The position numbers and the translations under genes are program-made. This document shows, piece by piece, positions 1 through 6,650 of a stretch of 9,870 bases of DNA. This DNA is from Kiritimatiellia bacterium (GTDB lineage: Bacteria; Verrucomicrobiota; Kiritimatiellia; RFP12; UBA1067), in contig JAGOBZ010000094.1 in NCBI GenBank assembly GCA_017999015.1, positions 1 to 9,870 on the forward strand. The letters run 5' to 3'. The notes below the pieces were generated by a model, which saw only the letters and a list, made by a program, of their open reading frames with translations, was not told the DNA's origin and did no database searches. How positions within the stretch are numbered: position 1 is the stretch's first letter; every line of letters begins with the position of its first letter.

Positions 1-168
1 GGCGATCGCCTCCGAAGCCGACACTTTTTTGATAAAATTTAGGGGTTGACGGTTTTCGCCCCCCCCCGCATAATAAGTGCCAATCAAGGGGCCGGTGTTG
101 TCGGCCAATCCTATGGGATGCTAGTGACCTTGGATGTATTTTCCGGGAAACGCCGCTTTCTTTAACAC
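1..168 (-). pseudogene. Partial unidentified reading frame with one in-frame TAG, cut by the window edge
   Basis: On the minus strand a GTG at 168-166 follows an SD-like CAGGAG (175-180 on the plus strand) at 6 nt. It opens a frame that begins MLKKAAFPGKYIQGH, meets TAG at 123-121, and is then open for 40 more codons to the left edge. The block FPGKYIQG resembles the extreme N-terminus of glycerol dehydrogenases (GldA), but what follows (GLADNTGPLIGTYYAGGG) does not fit that family, so I do not assign a function. A single C-to-T change would turn CAG into the TAG, so this may be a recently broken gene. The frame also stays open upstream, back to the toxin stop codon at 322, so the real start is uncertain. 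It contains a run of nine G (minus strand, 59-67). It starts just beyond the attC-like site, where the next gene of a cassette array would be expected. Coding status is unproven. Confidence 0.3.
46..74 (+). promoter_or_regulatory. Candidate sigma70-like promoter with C9 tract in spacer
   Basis: TTGACG (46-51) is separated by 17 bp from CATAAT (69-74). The spacer contains nine consecutive C residues (59-67), so slippage could change spacing. It points right, but no convincing plus-strand gene follows within this accessory patch. It also overlaps the minus-strand reading frame at 1-168, so the match may be fortuitous. Confidence 0.2.
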
Positions 169-179
169 GTCGGACTCCT

Positions 180-240
180 GACCGAAACGCCAGCGGTGAG
201 GCGGCGGTATCCCGTCGCCTCCACCGCGTTGTTGTGGCTT
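180..240 (-). repeat. attC-like imperfect palindrome, copy 1
   Basis: The core is an imperfect hairpin with arms 193-207 and 212-227, a TATC loop, one extrahelical base and a mismatch. It is flanked on the minus strand by AAGCCACAAC (240-231) and GTTTCGGTC (188-180). These resemble the R'' and R' boxes of integron attC sites (an RYYYAAC / GTTRRRY type pair), each with a one- or two-base deviation. A 24-bp core (204-227) is identical to 1015-1038. Read on the minus strand it lies 3' of the toxin gene, the position of attC in a gene cassette. It could instead be a REP- or MITE-like repeat. Confidence 0.45.
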
Positions 241-321
241 GTCTTCATCCAAATCGATATCGATGCCCCAACGTTGCGGCGCACCAACGGCGCGATCAGC
301 TCCGTTGCGTGCGAGGGCTTG

Positions 322-657
322 TTAGCCAATGATCTCGTTCAACCCCTCGACGACCTGTTGCAGCTCTTGGTCGGAAACCCTTCCGAGTTTCTTCCCAATC
401 CGCTCAACCGACATTGTTCTTATCTGACTGATCTTTGCCCACGTTTGTTTGGGCAGCCGCGGACTACACAATTCAAGCGTTAACGGAAATGAGGCTCGTT
501 GAGGTTGACTCGTTAGGGCAATCGCAATCACGGTGCCAGACTTTTCGTTGAAGACATCTTGGCTTAGGATGAGAACCGGCCGCAGGCCTGCCTGTTCATG
601 TCGTTTGGTGGGGTTGAGGTCGGCCCAGAAGATATCGCCTCTTAATATGCGGGCCAT
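322..657 (-). CDS. MazF/PemK-type endoribonuclease toxin
   Basis: The 111-residue product is the normal size for a MazF/PemK toxin, a sequence-specific mRNA interferase acting in the cytoplasm as a dimer. The N-terminus has the family signature: RGDIFWADLNP at residues 6-16, EQAGLRPVLILS at 21-32 and a hydrophobic strand ending in LTSQ at 48-51. Arg26 and Thr49 match the conserved Arg and Thr needed for RNA cleavage in characterised MazF proteins, so the toxin looks intact. The ATG at 657 has a GAGGAG-type SD 8 nt upstream, inside the antitoxin coding sequence. The frame overlaps the antitoxin by 16 bp, which implies translational coupling with antitoxin made first. It should be repressed together with the antitoxin from the operator at 902-922. 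The RNA target is not predictable from sequence. The 80 bp after the stop, up to the attC-like repeat, hold no other convincing gene. Confidence 0.9.
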   Translation of the reverse strand: MARILRGDIFWADLNPTKRHEQAGLRPVLILSQDVFNEKSGTVIAIALTSQPQRASFPLTLELCSPRLPKQTWAKISQIRTMSVERIGKKLGRVSDQELQQVVEGLNEIIG

Positions 658-884
658 GAATCCATCTCCTCTCCCATTCCTTCCTCCGCGAGGGCTTGCT
701 CGAAACGACGGTCCAGTTTATCGCACTCCCTGGCCAGACGGTTGGCTTCAATTCTGGCCACCTTTTCTTCAACGGCTTGCTGAATAATCCGGCTGCGGCT
801 CGGAAAACCATGCTGCCGAACAAGCCGGTCAAGTGTTATCAGCAGACTCTGATCCAAGGTTATTGCCACTTTTGCGACGCTCAT
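642..884 (-). CDS. Ribbon-helix-helix (CopG/MazE-like) antitoxin
   Basis: This 80-residue protein begins with a beta-strand-like segment (VAKVAITLD, residues 3-11), followed by two helices (about 12-26 and 29-43, the second starting SRSRIIQQAVEEKV). That is the ribbon-helix-helix DNA-binding fold of many type II antitoxins. The charged C-terminal half (about 44-80, acidic at the end with EEGMGEEMD) is the expected toxin-wrapping tail. I chose the ATG at 884 because a perfect AGGAGG (890-895 as CCTCCT on plus) lies 5 nt upstream. An in-frame GTG at 890 would overlap that SD. The protein should neutralise the MazF-like toxin encoded immediately downstream and, as a dimer or with the toxin, repress the shared promoter. 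RHH antitoxins paired with MazF/PemK toxins are a common arrangement. Confidence 0.85.
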   Translation of the reverse strand: MSVAKVAITLDQSLLITLDRLVRQHGFPSRSRIIQQAVEEKVARIEANRLARECDKLDRRFEQALAEEGMGEEMDSWPAY

Positions 885-901
885 AAACACCTCCTGATTT
901 C

Positions 902-937
902 GGTATTACTATATATCATACCACGCTTGTTCGGCAA
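902..937 (-). promoter_or_regulatory. TA operon promoter and candidate RHH operator
   Basis: On the minus strand TTGCCG (937-932) lies 18 bp from TATAGT (913-908). Transcription would start just before the antitoxin SD, leaving a leader of about 15-20 nt. A 21-bp element with inverted arms GGTAT (902-906) and ATACC (918-922) around an AT-rich centre covers the -10 box. That is where an autoregulatory antitoxin would bind. Confidence 0.55.
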
Positions 938-978
938 TCCGATATTTCATGGCTAAAGGGACTTTCACCCTGTAAGTC

Positions 979-998
979 GTGCGCCATGCCGGGCGCAC
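979..998. repeat. Perfect 7-bp inverted repeat (hairpin)
   Basis: GTGCGCC (979-985) and GGCGCAC (992-998) are perfect inverted repeats with a 6-nt spacer. No T-run follows on either strand, so a terminator is not supported. It sits where the second half-box of the attC-like site at 998-1050 should be, so it may have replaced or disrupted that box. Confidence 0.5.
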
Positions 999-1050
999 AC
1001 GTCAGCGGTGAGGGGCGGTATCCCGTCGCCTCCACCGCCTTGTTCGGCTT
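998..1050 (-). repeat. attC-like imperfect palindrome, copy 2
   Basis: The arms GCGGTGAGGGGCGG (1005-1018) and CCGTCGCCTCCACCGC (1023-1038) form an imperfect stem around TATC, with the same sequence layout as copy 1. On the minus strand it opens with AAGCCGAACAAGG (1050-1038), which contains a clean GCCGAAC box of the kind seen as R'' in many attC sites. The matching GTT-containing R' box is poor (GTGTGCG), so this copy may be inactive. It lies upstream of the TA promoter, and with copy 1 it delimits a unit of about 0.8 kb. Confidence 0.45.
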
Positions 1051-1087
1051 ATGTCTTATTACACCGGTCGTAAGGGAAAAGAGCAGG

Positions 1088-1124
1088 TGGATCGGCTGCG
1101 GAGAACGTGATATGCTGAATCACG
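1088..1124 (+). promoter_or_regulatory. Possible operator/promoter upstream of SPFH genes
   Basis: CGTGAT (1106-1111) and ATCACG (1119-1124) form a perfect inverted repeat with a 7-nt spacer, about 45 bp before the first SPFH start codon. A weak -10-like TATGCT (1111-1116) lies inside it, with only a poor -35 match (TGGATC, 1088-1093). It could be a regulator-binding site. The promoter call is weak. Confidence 0.25.
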
Positions 1125-1167
1125 CTGCCTGAGTGCTTTTTCAGACGCACAACAACTGGAGGTCACC

Positions 1168-2805
1168 ATGCTGGAAGATGCTGATGTCATTCCGCCGCCG
1201 CTGGAAAACCGTCGCCCCGCGCCCCGCCGGCGCCCGCCGCCACCGCGCCTGCCTAACGTCTCGGCGGCGTCGGCGCTGCCGTTCCTGCTCCTGCCGCTGC
1301 TGCTGGCCGTCCCGCTCTGGGTCTGGTACGGCTGGCGCATCGAGCCGGACAACGGCCAGATCGCGATCCTGATCAAGAAGACCGGCAAGGACCTGCCGGC
1401 CGACCGCATCATCGCCGACTCGCCCGAGTACAAAGGCATCCAGCTCGAGGTCCTGCCTGATGCGCGCTTCTTCCGCAACCCCTACACCTGGAGCTGGATC
1501 ATCACCCAGGGCACCGATATCCCGGCCGGCAAATTCGGCGTGCTGGTGCGCAAGTTCGGCAAGGACCTGCCCGGCGGCGCGATCATCGCGCCCGACAACG
1601 CGCACAAGGGCATCGTGCGCGACGTGCTCGGCACCGGCAAGCACCGCATCAACCCGTTCGCCTATGAGATCAAGCTCTTCGACGACATCAAGATCGCGCC
1701 GGGCCACGTGGGCGTGGTGACCTCGCTCTGCGGCGCAGACATCCTCTCCGGCGGCGGCGCGCCCCGCGCCGCAGGCGACAAAGGATTTCTGGTCGGCAAA
1801 GATCAGAAGGGCGTGCAGCGCGAGATCCTCAAAGAGGGCACGCACCGGCTCAACCCCTATCTCTTCGCCGTTTCGATCGTGAACATCCAGAGCCAGCGCT
1901 TCGAGTTCACCGGCGACGATGCCATCATGTTCCTCACGCTCGACGGTTTCCCCGTCACCGTCGAAGGCACGCTGGAATTCAATCTCAATGTGGACAAGGT
2001 GGCGCTGCTGACGCACGAGGTCGGCGACATGGATGACATCCGGCAGAAGCTGATCCTGCCCAGCGCGCGCGGCTTCTTCCGCATCGAGGGCAGCAAGAAG
2101 ACCGCCACCGAGTTCATCGTGGGCGAATCGCGCCAGGCGTTTCAAGACAGCCTGGAAACCTACCTGCGCGGCATCTGCACCAACTGGGGCATCTCGCTGA
2201 ACTCGGTGCTGATCCGCGACATCATCGTGCCGCAGCAGATCGCCGGCATCATCCGCGACCGCGAGCTGGCCGGACAGGAGTCACTCAAATTCGAACAGCA
2301 GACCGTGCAGGCCAAATCGCAGGCGGAGCTGGAGCGCGAGAAGGCGCTGGCCATCCAGAACAGCGCCAAGGTGACCGCCGAGACGGAGCGCATCCGCCAG
2401 ACGATCGCGGCCGAACAGATGCGCATCGAGCAGACCATCGCCGCGCGCACCGAACTCGCCGTCGCCCAGATCCAGCTCGAGGCCGCGCGCGCCGACGCCG
2501 AGGCGCTGCTGAAGCTCGCCGACGCCGAGCGCCGCGTGATCGAGGCCGGCAACAAAGCCACCGCCGACGTGCTCAAACAACAGGTTGCCGTCTACCCTGA
2601 CGAGACCGACTTCGTGCGCGCCAAACTGTACGAGAAAACCGCGCCGAACATCCAGAGCGTGCTGACCTCCGACACCGGCAGCGGCCTGTTCGGCCTGCCG
2701 GTGGGTGCGAAACCCAGGCTCACGGTTCCCGGCAGCCTGCCGCCGGCCACAGGCACCGCCGCAACACGGCCCGCACCGGCCGCACCGAAAGGAGTCACGC
2801 CATGA
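1168..2805 (+). CDS. Membrane-anchored SPFH-domain protein A with three N-terminal modules
   Basis: The 545-residue product starts with a Pro/Arg-rich cytoplasmic segment (1-33) and a membrane helix (about 36-54). Three related modules of 55-65 residues follow (about 59-117, 118-173, 174-240). Each has a pattern like P.G..GVLV..G..LP.G.I.A, then KG(I/V), then HR.NP(Y/F). Next comes an SPFH/Band 7 domain (about 245-360), then a long charged, Ala/Glu-rich coiled coil (363-470, with QAELEREKALAIQ-type repeats), and a Pro/Ala-rich tail (515-545). SPFH proteins oligomerise into rings or cages on membranes and scaffold proteases, channels or lipid domains. The start is set by GGAGG 5 nt before ATG. 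Its last 4 bases overlap the next, paralogous gene (ATGA), so the two are made together and probably co-assemble. The triple-module N-terminus is not typical of FloT, HflK or stomatin. The specific function is unknown. Confidence 0.85.
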   Translation: MLEDADVIPPPLENRRPAPRRRPPPPRLPNVSAASALPFLLLPLLLAVPLWVWYGWRIEPDNGQIAILIKKTGKDLPADRIIADSPEYKGIQLEVLPDARFFRNPYTWSWIITQGTDIPAGKFGVLVRKFGKDLPGGAIIAPDNAHKGIVRDVLGTGKHRINPFAYEIKLFDDIKIAPGHVGVVTSLCGADILSGGGAPRAAGDKGFLVGKDQKGVQREILKEGTHRLNPYLFAVSIVNIQSQRFEFTGDDAIMFLTLDGFPVTVEGTLEFNLNVDKVALLTHEVGDMDDIRQKLILPSARGFFRIEGSKKTATEFIVGESRQAFQDSLETYLRGICTNWGISLNSVLIRDIIVPQQIAGIIRDRELAGQESLKFEQQTVQAKSQAELEREKALAIQNSAKVTAETERIRQTIAAEQMRIEQTIAARTELAVAQIQLEAARADAEALLKLADAERRVIEAGNKATADVLKQQVAVYPDETDFVRAKLYEKTAPNIQSVLTSDTGSGLFGLPVGAKPRLTVPGSLPPATGTAATRPAPAAPKGVTP

Positions 2806-4604
2806 AAAAGTCCGTCCTCGCGCTCATCCCCGTGCTAGGCGTCGCCTTGGCGGCGGCCGCCTACCTGTGGCTCTTCTGCCGCATCCCGGTGCCCCCGGGC
2901 TACATGGCCATCGTCACCAAGAAAACCGGCAAGCCTCTGCCGCCCGGTCAGATCCTCGCCGCCCCCGGCGAGAAAGGCGTGCAGCGCGACCCGCTGCCCG
3001 AAGGCCGCCACTTCCGCGATCCGGTCACCCACTCGTGGCGCATCGTGCCGCTCGTCTCCATTCCGGTCGGCAAGATCGGCATGGTCACCGCGAAGGTCGG
3101 CAAGGAAGTGCCGTCCGGCCAGATCCTCGCCGCGGACTCTGACAGCAAGGGCGTCTGGAAAGACGTGCTCGGCCCCGGCACCTATCGCCTCAATCCCGAA
3201 GGCTACGAGGTCACGCTGCTCGACGCGATCAACATCCCGATCGGCTACGTAGGCATCGTGACCTCGCAGACCGGCTCGCCGGTCGAGCCCGGCGAATTCG
3301 CCGGACCCGGCCAGCAGGGCGTGATGAAGGACGTGCTTCAGCCGGGGCTTTACTACCTGAACCCGCGCGCCTACCAGGTCGATGTTCTGGAGATCGGCAT
3401 GAACCAGGTCTCCATCAACGGCGGCTCGGGCAGCGTGGTGCTCACCAAGAGCCAGATCTCGAACGCCAGCCGCGCGCTGGACGAGTTGCAGGCCACCACC
3501 ATCCAAAAGCAGCAGCAGAAGCGCGCCGACTATATCGGCCAGAACAGCAACCTGCTGGCGCAGAACGAGGTCGCCGCCGCGCTGGGCAAAGGCAAGGAGA
3601 TCCTGGGCAAGGCGCTGTCGCGGAAAGATGCGTCGTCATTGGCGTCGAGCGGAGCGAAATACGACCGTGCCGCCGGAACGGCGAAACGGCGCGTCCCGTC
3701 GGCGGAGGATCCGTTCGCGCCGCAGGCCATAATTGACTCGGTGCAGCAGGCCTCCGTGCCGGAGTCCGTGGCGTTCGGCATCAACCGCTTCGTGGAGTTC
3801 CCGTCGCGCGACGGCTTCCAGATCCTGCTCGACATGACGGTCGAGTTCGAGCTGCTGCCCGCGAACATCTCGCGTATCTACATGCTCTATGGCGACCTGC
3901 CGGCCGTGGTCGAGAAGATCATCCTGCCGCAGGTGCTCTCCATCTCGCGCATCCGGGGCTCGAGCTACAAGGCGCGCGATTTCATCGACGGCGAGGGGCG
4001 CCAGCTTTTCCAGAAAGAACTGACCGCAGAGCTGACGCGCGTGATGGCTGACAAGCACATCGTCATCCACAACGCGATCATCCGCCATGTGGAAGTCCCG
4101 AACGAGATCCTGACCCCGATCCAGGAGTCCAGCCTCGCGAAGGAACAGGACCTGACCAACAAAGCGCGGCAGGAGACCGCCCGCAAGCAGGCGGAGCTCA
4201 ACACCGAGACCGCGATGATCGAGCAGCTCAAGAAACAGGTCGAGCAGGAGACCGAGAAACTCGTCGCCACCACGGTCGCGCAGACCAAGAACGAGGTCGC
4301 CACGATCCAGGCCAATGCCGCGCTGGAGGTGGCCGCGACCAACCTGCTGAAGGCGACCGTTCAGGCGCAGATCACGCAGGTGCAGGGCGAGGCCAAGGTC
4401 AAGGCCGAGTACACGGTCGCAAACGAGAAGGCGCTGGGCGAGCAGATGCGCGCGGGCGTGTTCAAGAACTCCGCGACGCTGGCCGAGCTGACCTTCGTGG
4501 AGGCACTCAACCCCGAGGCCGGCATCCGCATCATCCACGCGGGCGAAGGCACGCTCTGGACCGACCTCAAGACCCTCGCGCCTGCCGTGCCGGTCAAGAA
4601 GTGA
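2802..4604 (+). CDS. Membrane-anchored SPFH-domain protein B, paralogue of protein A
   Basis: The 600-residue product has an N-terminal membrane helix (4-24) and three modules parallel to those of protein A (about 28-87, 88-144, 145-199; for example KGVWKDVLGPGTYRLNP). A Gln/Ala/Lys-rich insertion follows (about 205-320) that protein A lacks, then the SPFH domain (about 326-440, with VEFELLPANI and KIILPQVLSISR). A coiled coil (440-550) rich in Glu, Lys, Thr and Ala leads to a C-terminal segment with GIRIIHAGEGTLWTDL (574-589). The ATG at 2802 overlaps the stop of protein A by 4 bp and has AAAGGAG 8 nt upstream, so translation is coupled. Paired, divergent SPFH proteins often form mixed rings, as HflK/HflC do, and that is my inference here. 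Residues about 274-308 use codons uncommon in the rest of the gene (TCA, TTG, GGA, CGG) and may be a later insertion. Confidence 0.85.
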   Translation: MKKSVLALIPVLGVALAAAAYLWLFCRIPVPPGYMAIVTKKTGKPLPPGQILAAPGEKGVQRDPLPEGRHFRDPVTHSWRIVPLVSIPVGKIGMVTAKVGKEVPSGQILAADSDSKGVWKDVLGPGTYRLNPEGYEVTLLDAINIPIGYVGIVTSQTGSPVEPGEFAGPGQQGVMKDVLQPGLYYLNPRAYQVDVLEIGMNQVSINGGSGSVVLTKSQISNASRALDELQATTIQKQQQKRADYIGQNSNLLAQNEVAAALGKGKEILGKALSRKDASSLASSGAKYDRAAGTAKRRVPSAEDPFAPQAIIDSVQQASVPESVAFGINRFVEFPSRDGFQILLDMTVEFELLPANISRIYMLYGDLPAVVEKIILPQVLSISRIRGSSYKARDFIDGEGRQLFQKELTAELTRVMADKHIVIHNAIIRHVEVPNEILTPIQESSLAKEQDLTNKARQETARKQAELNTETAMIEQLKKQVEQETEKLVATTVAQTKNEVATIQANAALEVAATNLLKATVQAQITQVQGEAKVKAEYTVANEKALGEQMRAGVFKNSATLAELTFVEALNPEAGIRIIHAGEGTLWTDLKTLAPAVPVKK

Positions 4605-4613
4605 CGCCCGGCA

Positions 4614-5987
4614 TCAGTTCATCAGGCTGTGGATGGGCGCGGGGATCTGGCCGCCGCGATTGACGAACGCCTCGGCGCCCCCCGGGCTGGCCGGCTGCGT
4701 CACTACGCCCGAGCCGAAGAGTCCGCCGAAGTCCACGAACTCGCCGGGCTGTGCGCCCGGCACCGGGATCACGCGCACGCCGGTGGTCTTGCGGCTGGTG
4801 ATGCCGATCGCCGCCTCGTCCAGGATGATGCCCGCCACGGTCTCGGCCGTGGTGCTGCCCGGCAGCAGGATCATGTCGAGGCCCACCGAGCAGACTGCCG
4901 TCATGGCCTCCAGCTTCTCCAGCGTCAAGGTGCCCTCGGCCACCGCCTTGGAGAGCGCGTGATCCTCCATCACCGGGATGAAAGCGCCGGAGAGACCGCC
5001 GACCGCGCTGGAGGCGAATGATCCGCCCTTTTTGACCGCGTCGTTCAGCAGCATCACCGCGGCGGTGGTGCCCGGCGCGCCGATGCGGCTCACGCCCATG
5101 CTCTGGTAGATCTCGCCGACCGAATCGCCCACGCGCGGTGTCGGCGCGAGCGAGAGATCGACCACGCCGAACGGGATGCCCAGACGGTCGGCAACCTCGC
5201 GTCCGATCAGCTCGCCGGTGCGCGTCACGCGGAACGCCGTGTGCTTGATCTCCTCGGCAATCTCGTCCAGCGTCGCCGCCGGGTCGGCCTGCACCAGACG
5301 GTCGACTGCGCGCTTGACCACGCCGGGCCCGCTGACGCCGACATTGATCACGCACTCCGGCTGGCCCGGCCCGAGCATCGCGCCGGCCATGAAGGGGTTG
5401 TCCTCCGGCATGTTGGCGAAGACCACGATTTTGGCACAGCCGAAGCCGCGCGACGCGCGCGTCATCTCGGCGGTCTCGATCACCTTGCGTGCGATCAGAT
5501 TCACCGCGTCGACATGGATGCCGGCCTTGGTGGTGCCCACGTTGAAGGAGGAGCAGACGCGGCGCGTGACGGTCAGCGCCTGCGGCAGCGATTCGATCAA
5601 GGTGCGCTCGCCCGGCGTGATGCCGCGCTGCACCAGCGCGGTGAAACCGCCCAGCAGGTCGATCTTGACCTGCTCCGCAGCGGCATCGAGCGCTTGGCAG
5701 AGGCGCACGGCGGTCTCGACGCTGTGCCCCTCCAGCAACTGGCTGACCGGCGAGACGGCGATACGCTTGTTGACGATCGGCAGGCCGTATTTGTCGCTGA
5801 CCTCATTGCAGAAGCGCACCAGGCTGCCGGCCTTATCGACGATGCGCGCGTAGACCGCCTCGACCAGGCGGTCGGGATCTGGGTTGGCGCAGACATTCAG
5901 GTTGATGCCGAGCGTGACGGCGCGCACGTCGAGGTTTTCCTCGCGCACCATGCGGATCGTTGAGAGGACGGCTTGTCGGGCGAGCAT
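4614..5987 (-). CDS. UPF0210 / DUF711 (PFL-family) protein
   Basis: The 457-residue product is full length for the UPF0210/DUF711 family, whose members are usually about 450 residues. Recognisable parts are the N-terminal EENLDVRAVTLGINL (16-30), the TTKAGIHVDAVNL block (152-164), PFMAGAMLGPGQPECVINVG (198-217), the Gly/Ser-rich GGSFASSAVGGLSGAFIPV (321-339) and the SVGLDMILLPGSTTAETV region (367-384). The family is structurally related to glycyl-radical (pyruvate formate-lyase-like) barrels, but its reaction is not established and I see no C-terminal glycyl-radical motif. It is commonly encoded next to an ACT-domain protein, as here (59 bp upstream, same strand), which suggests a regulated amino-acid- or anaerobiosis-linked role. 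There is no SD before the ATG; a heptamer repeat and a C-rich stretch occupy the leader. It converges with the SPFH pair, with 9 bp between stop codons. Confidence 0.88.
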   Translation of the reverse strand: MLARQAVLSTIRMVREENLDVRAVTLGINLNVCANPDPDRLVEAVYARIVDKAGSLVRFCNEVSDKYGLPIVNKRIAVSPVSQLLEGHSVETAVRLCQALDAAAEQVKIDLLGGFTALVQRGITPGERTLIESLPQALTVTRRVCSSFNVGTTKAGIHVDAVNLIARKVIETAEMTRASRGFGCAKIVVFANMPEDNPFMAGAMLGPGQPECVINVGVSGPGVVKRAVDRLVQADPAATLDEIAEEIKHTAFRVTRTGELIGREVADRLGIPFGVVDLSLAPTPRVGDSVGEIYQSMGVSRIGAPGTTAAVMLLNDAVKKGGSFASSAVGGLSGAFIPVMEDHALSKAVAEGTLTLEKLEAMTAVCSVGLDMILLPGSTTAETVAGIILDEAAIGITSRKTTGVRVIPVPGAQPGEFVDFGGLFGSGVVTQPASPGGAEAFVNRGGQIPAPIHSLMN

Positions 5988-5994
5988 AGGGGGC

Positions 5995-6036
5995 CTGGTT
6001 TCGGGTTTCTGGTTTCAGGTTTCTGGTTTCAGGTGC
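5995..6036 (-). repeat. Heptanucleotide tandem repeat in the DUF711 leader
   Basis: Six 7-bp units follow each other without gaps. On the plus strand they are CTGGTTT, CGGGTTT, CTGGTTT, CAGGTTT, CTGGTTT and CAGGTGC. On the coding (minus) strand this is an AAACCNG array ending 7 nt before the start codon at 5987. The same motif recurs upstream of rnfD (9741-9789) in the same orientation relative to its gene. Function unknown. Confidence 0.85.
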
Positions 6037-6046
6037 GGGGGAGGTG

Positions 6047-6634
6047 TCAGACCTCGATCAGGGCTTTGATCGGACCGATTTCGTTGGTGGCTCTGAAGAT
6101 GTTTTCGTGGCAGAGGAGCGCGGTCAGGCCGTGCGGCGCCATCGCGTCGCGGAACGCCTCCTGCAGCAAGCGGAAGTCCGCCGCTTCAGGCACCGCGACC
6201 TGCGCGATGTAGACGACCTTGCCCTCCTCCTCCTCAACCATCCAGTCCTCGATGTTGATGTTGTGATCGACCAGGAAGGACGTGATGGCGAAAATCGTTC
6301 CCGGCTTGTCCGCACCGCGCGTCGTCACCACGAACCGCGCGCCCTGCGGCACGGTGGCCGGCGCGCGCTCGGGGCTGTCGAGCACAGTCACGACCGCCTC
6401 CGACTCCAGGGTCGAGTCCAGCAGCGCGCGCAGGGCTTCGGGCGTTATCTGGGATGGATGTTCCGAAGTGAAGACCAAGTTAAAGAAGCCGTCCACCACC
6501 GTTTGGCGGATACTGCCGATGTTGCCTTCCAGCGAAAAGACGCCGCGCGTGACATCGCGCAGCAGACCCACGCGGTCCGGCACGAGCACGGAGGTGATGA
6601 AGCGCCGCCGCTCCGGCGGACAGGGTGCGTGCAT
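6047..6634 (-). CDS. Double-ACT-domain regulatory protein (GcvR-like)
   Basis: The 195-residue product has two ACT domains. The first (about 11-85) begins with RFITSVLVPDRVGLLRDVT, the typical beta strand, ligand loop with PDRVGLL and first helix. The second (about 99-178) begins RFVVTTRGADKPGTIFAI, with the matching DKPG loop, and continues with NINIEDW. ACT pairs bind small ligands, mostly amino acids, and modulate partner enzymes. Two-domain proteins of this size resemble GcvR, the glycine-cleavage regulator, whereas the usual UPF0210 partner (UPF0237) has one ACT domain of about 90 residues. The gene lies just upstream of the DUF711 gene on the same strand, so it probably senses a ligand for that protein; this is inferred from context. 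A GGGG-containing stretch precedes the ATG at 6634, but I see no clear promoter between it and the upstream tRNA gene, so it may be expressed by read-through from the tRNA promoter. Confidence 0.85.
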   Translation of the reverse strand: MHAPCPPERRRFITSVLVPDRVGLLRDVTRGVFSLEGNIGSIRQTVVDGFFNLVFTSEHPSQITPEALRALLDSTLESEAVVTVLDSPERAPATVPQGARFVVTTRGADKPGTIFAITSFLVDHNINIEDWMVEEEEGKVVYIAQVAVPEAADFRLLQEAFRDAMAPHGLTALLCHENIFRATNEIGPIKALIEV

Positions 6635-6650
6635 GATGGCCCCTTAAATG

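Noticed and set aside
1..10. GGCGATCGCC palindrome resembling cyanobacterial HIP1
   Set aside because: It occurs once at the window edge; HIP1 is meaningful only when highly iterated, and nothing else here suggests cyanobacteria.
90..106. GGCCG/CGGCC inverted repeat considered as a terminator
   Set aside because: The stem is only 5 bp and no T-run follows on either strand.
1141..2145. Long minus-strand open frame (334 codons) opposite SPFH gene A
   Set aside because: It is antisense to a clear SPFH coding sequence, its product is a low-complexity Ala/Asp/Arg/Val mix, and high GC at third codon positions commonly opens such antisense frames.
3636..4538. Long minus-strand open frame (300 codons) opposite SPFH gene B
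   Set aside because: The Leu/Asp/Arg-rich sequence has no domain and mirrors the coiled-coil coding strand; it is a shadow of the SPFH gene.
5241..5963. Plus-strand open frames opposite the DUF711 gene
   Set aside because: The His/Asp/Ala/Arg-biased product has no recognisable motif, while the minus strand encodes a full-length conserved protein.
5995..6036. Heptamer arrays considered as CRISPR or VNTR minisatellite
   Set aside because: Units are 7 bp with no spacers, too short for CRISPR. They are recorded as heptanucleotide repeats instead.
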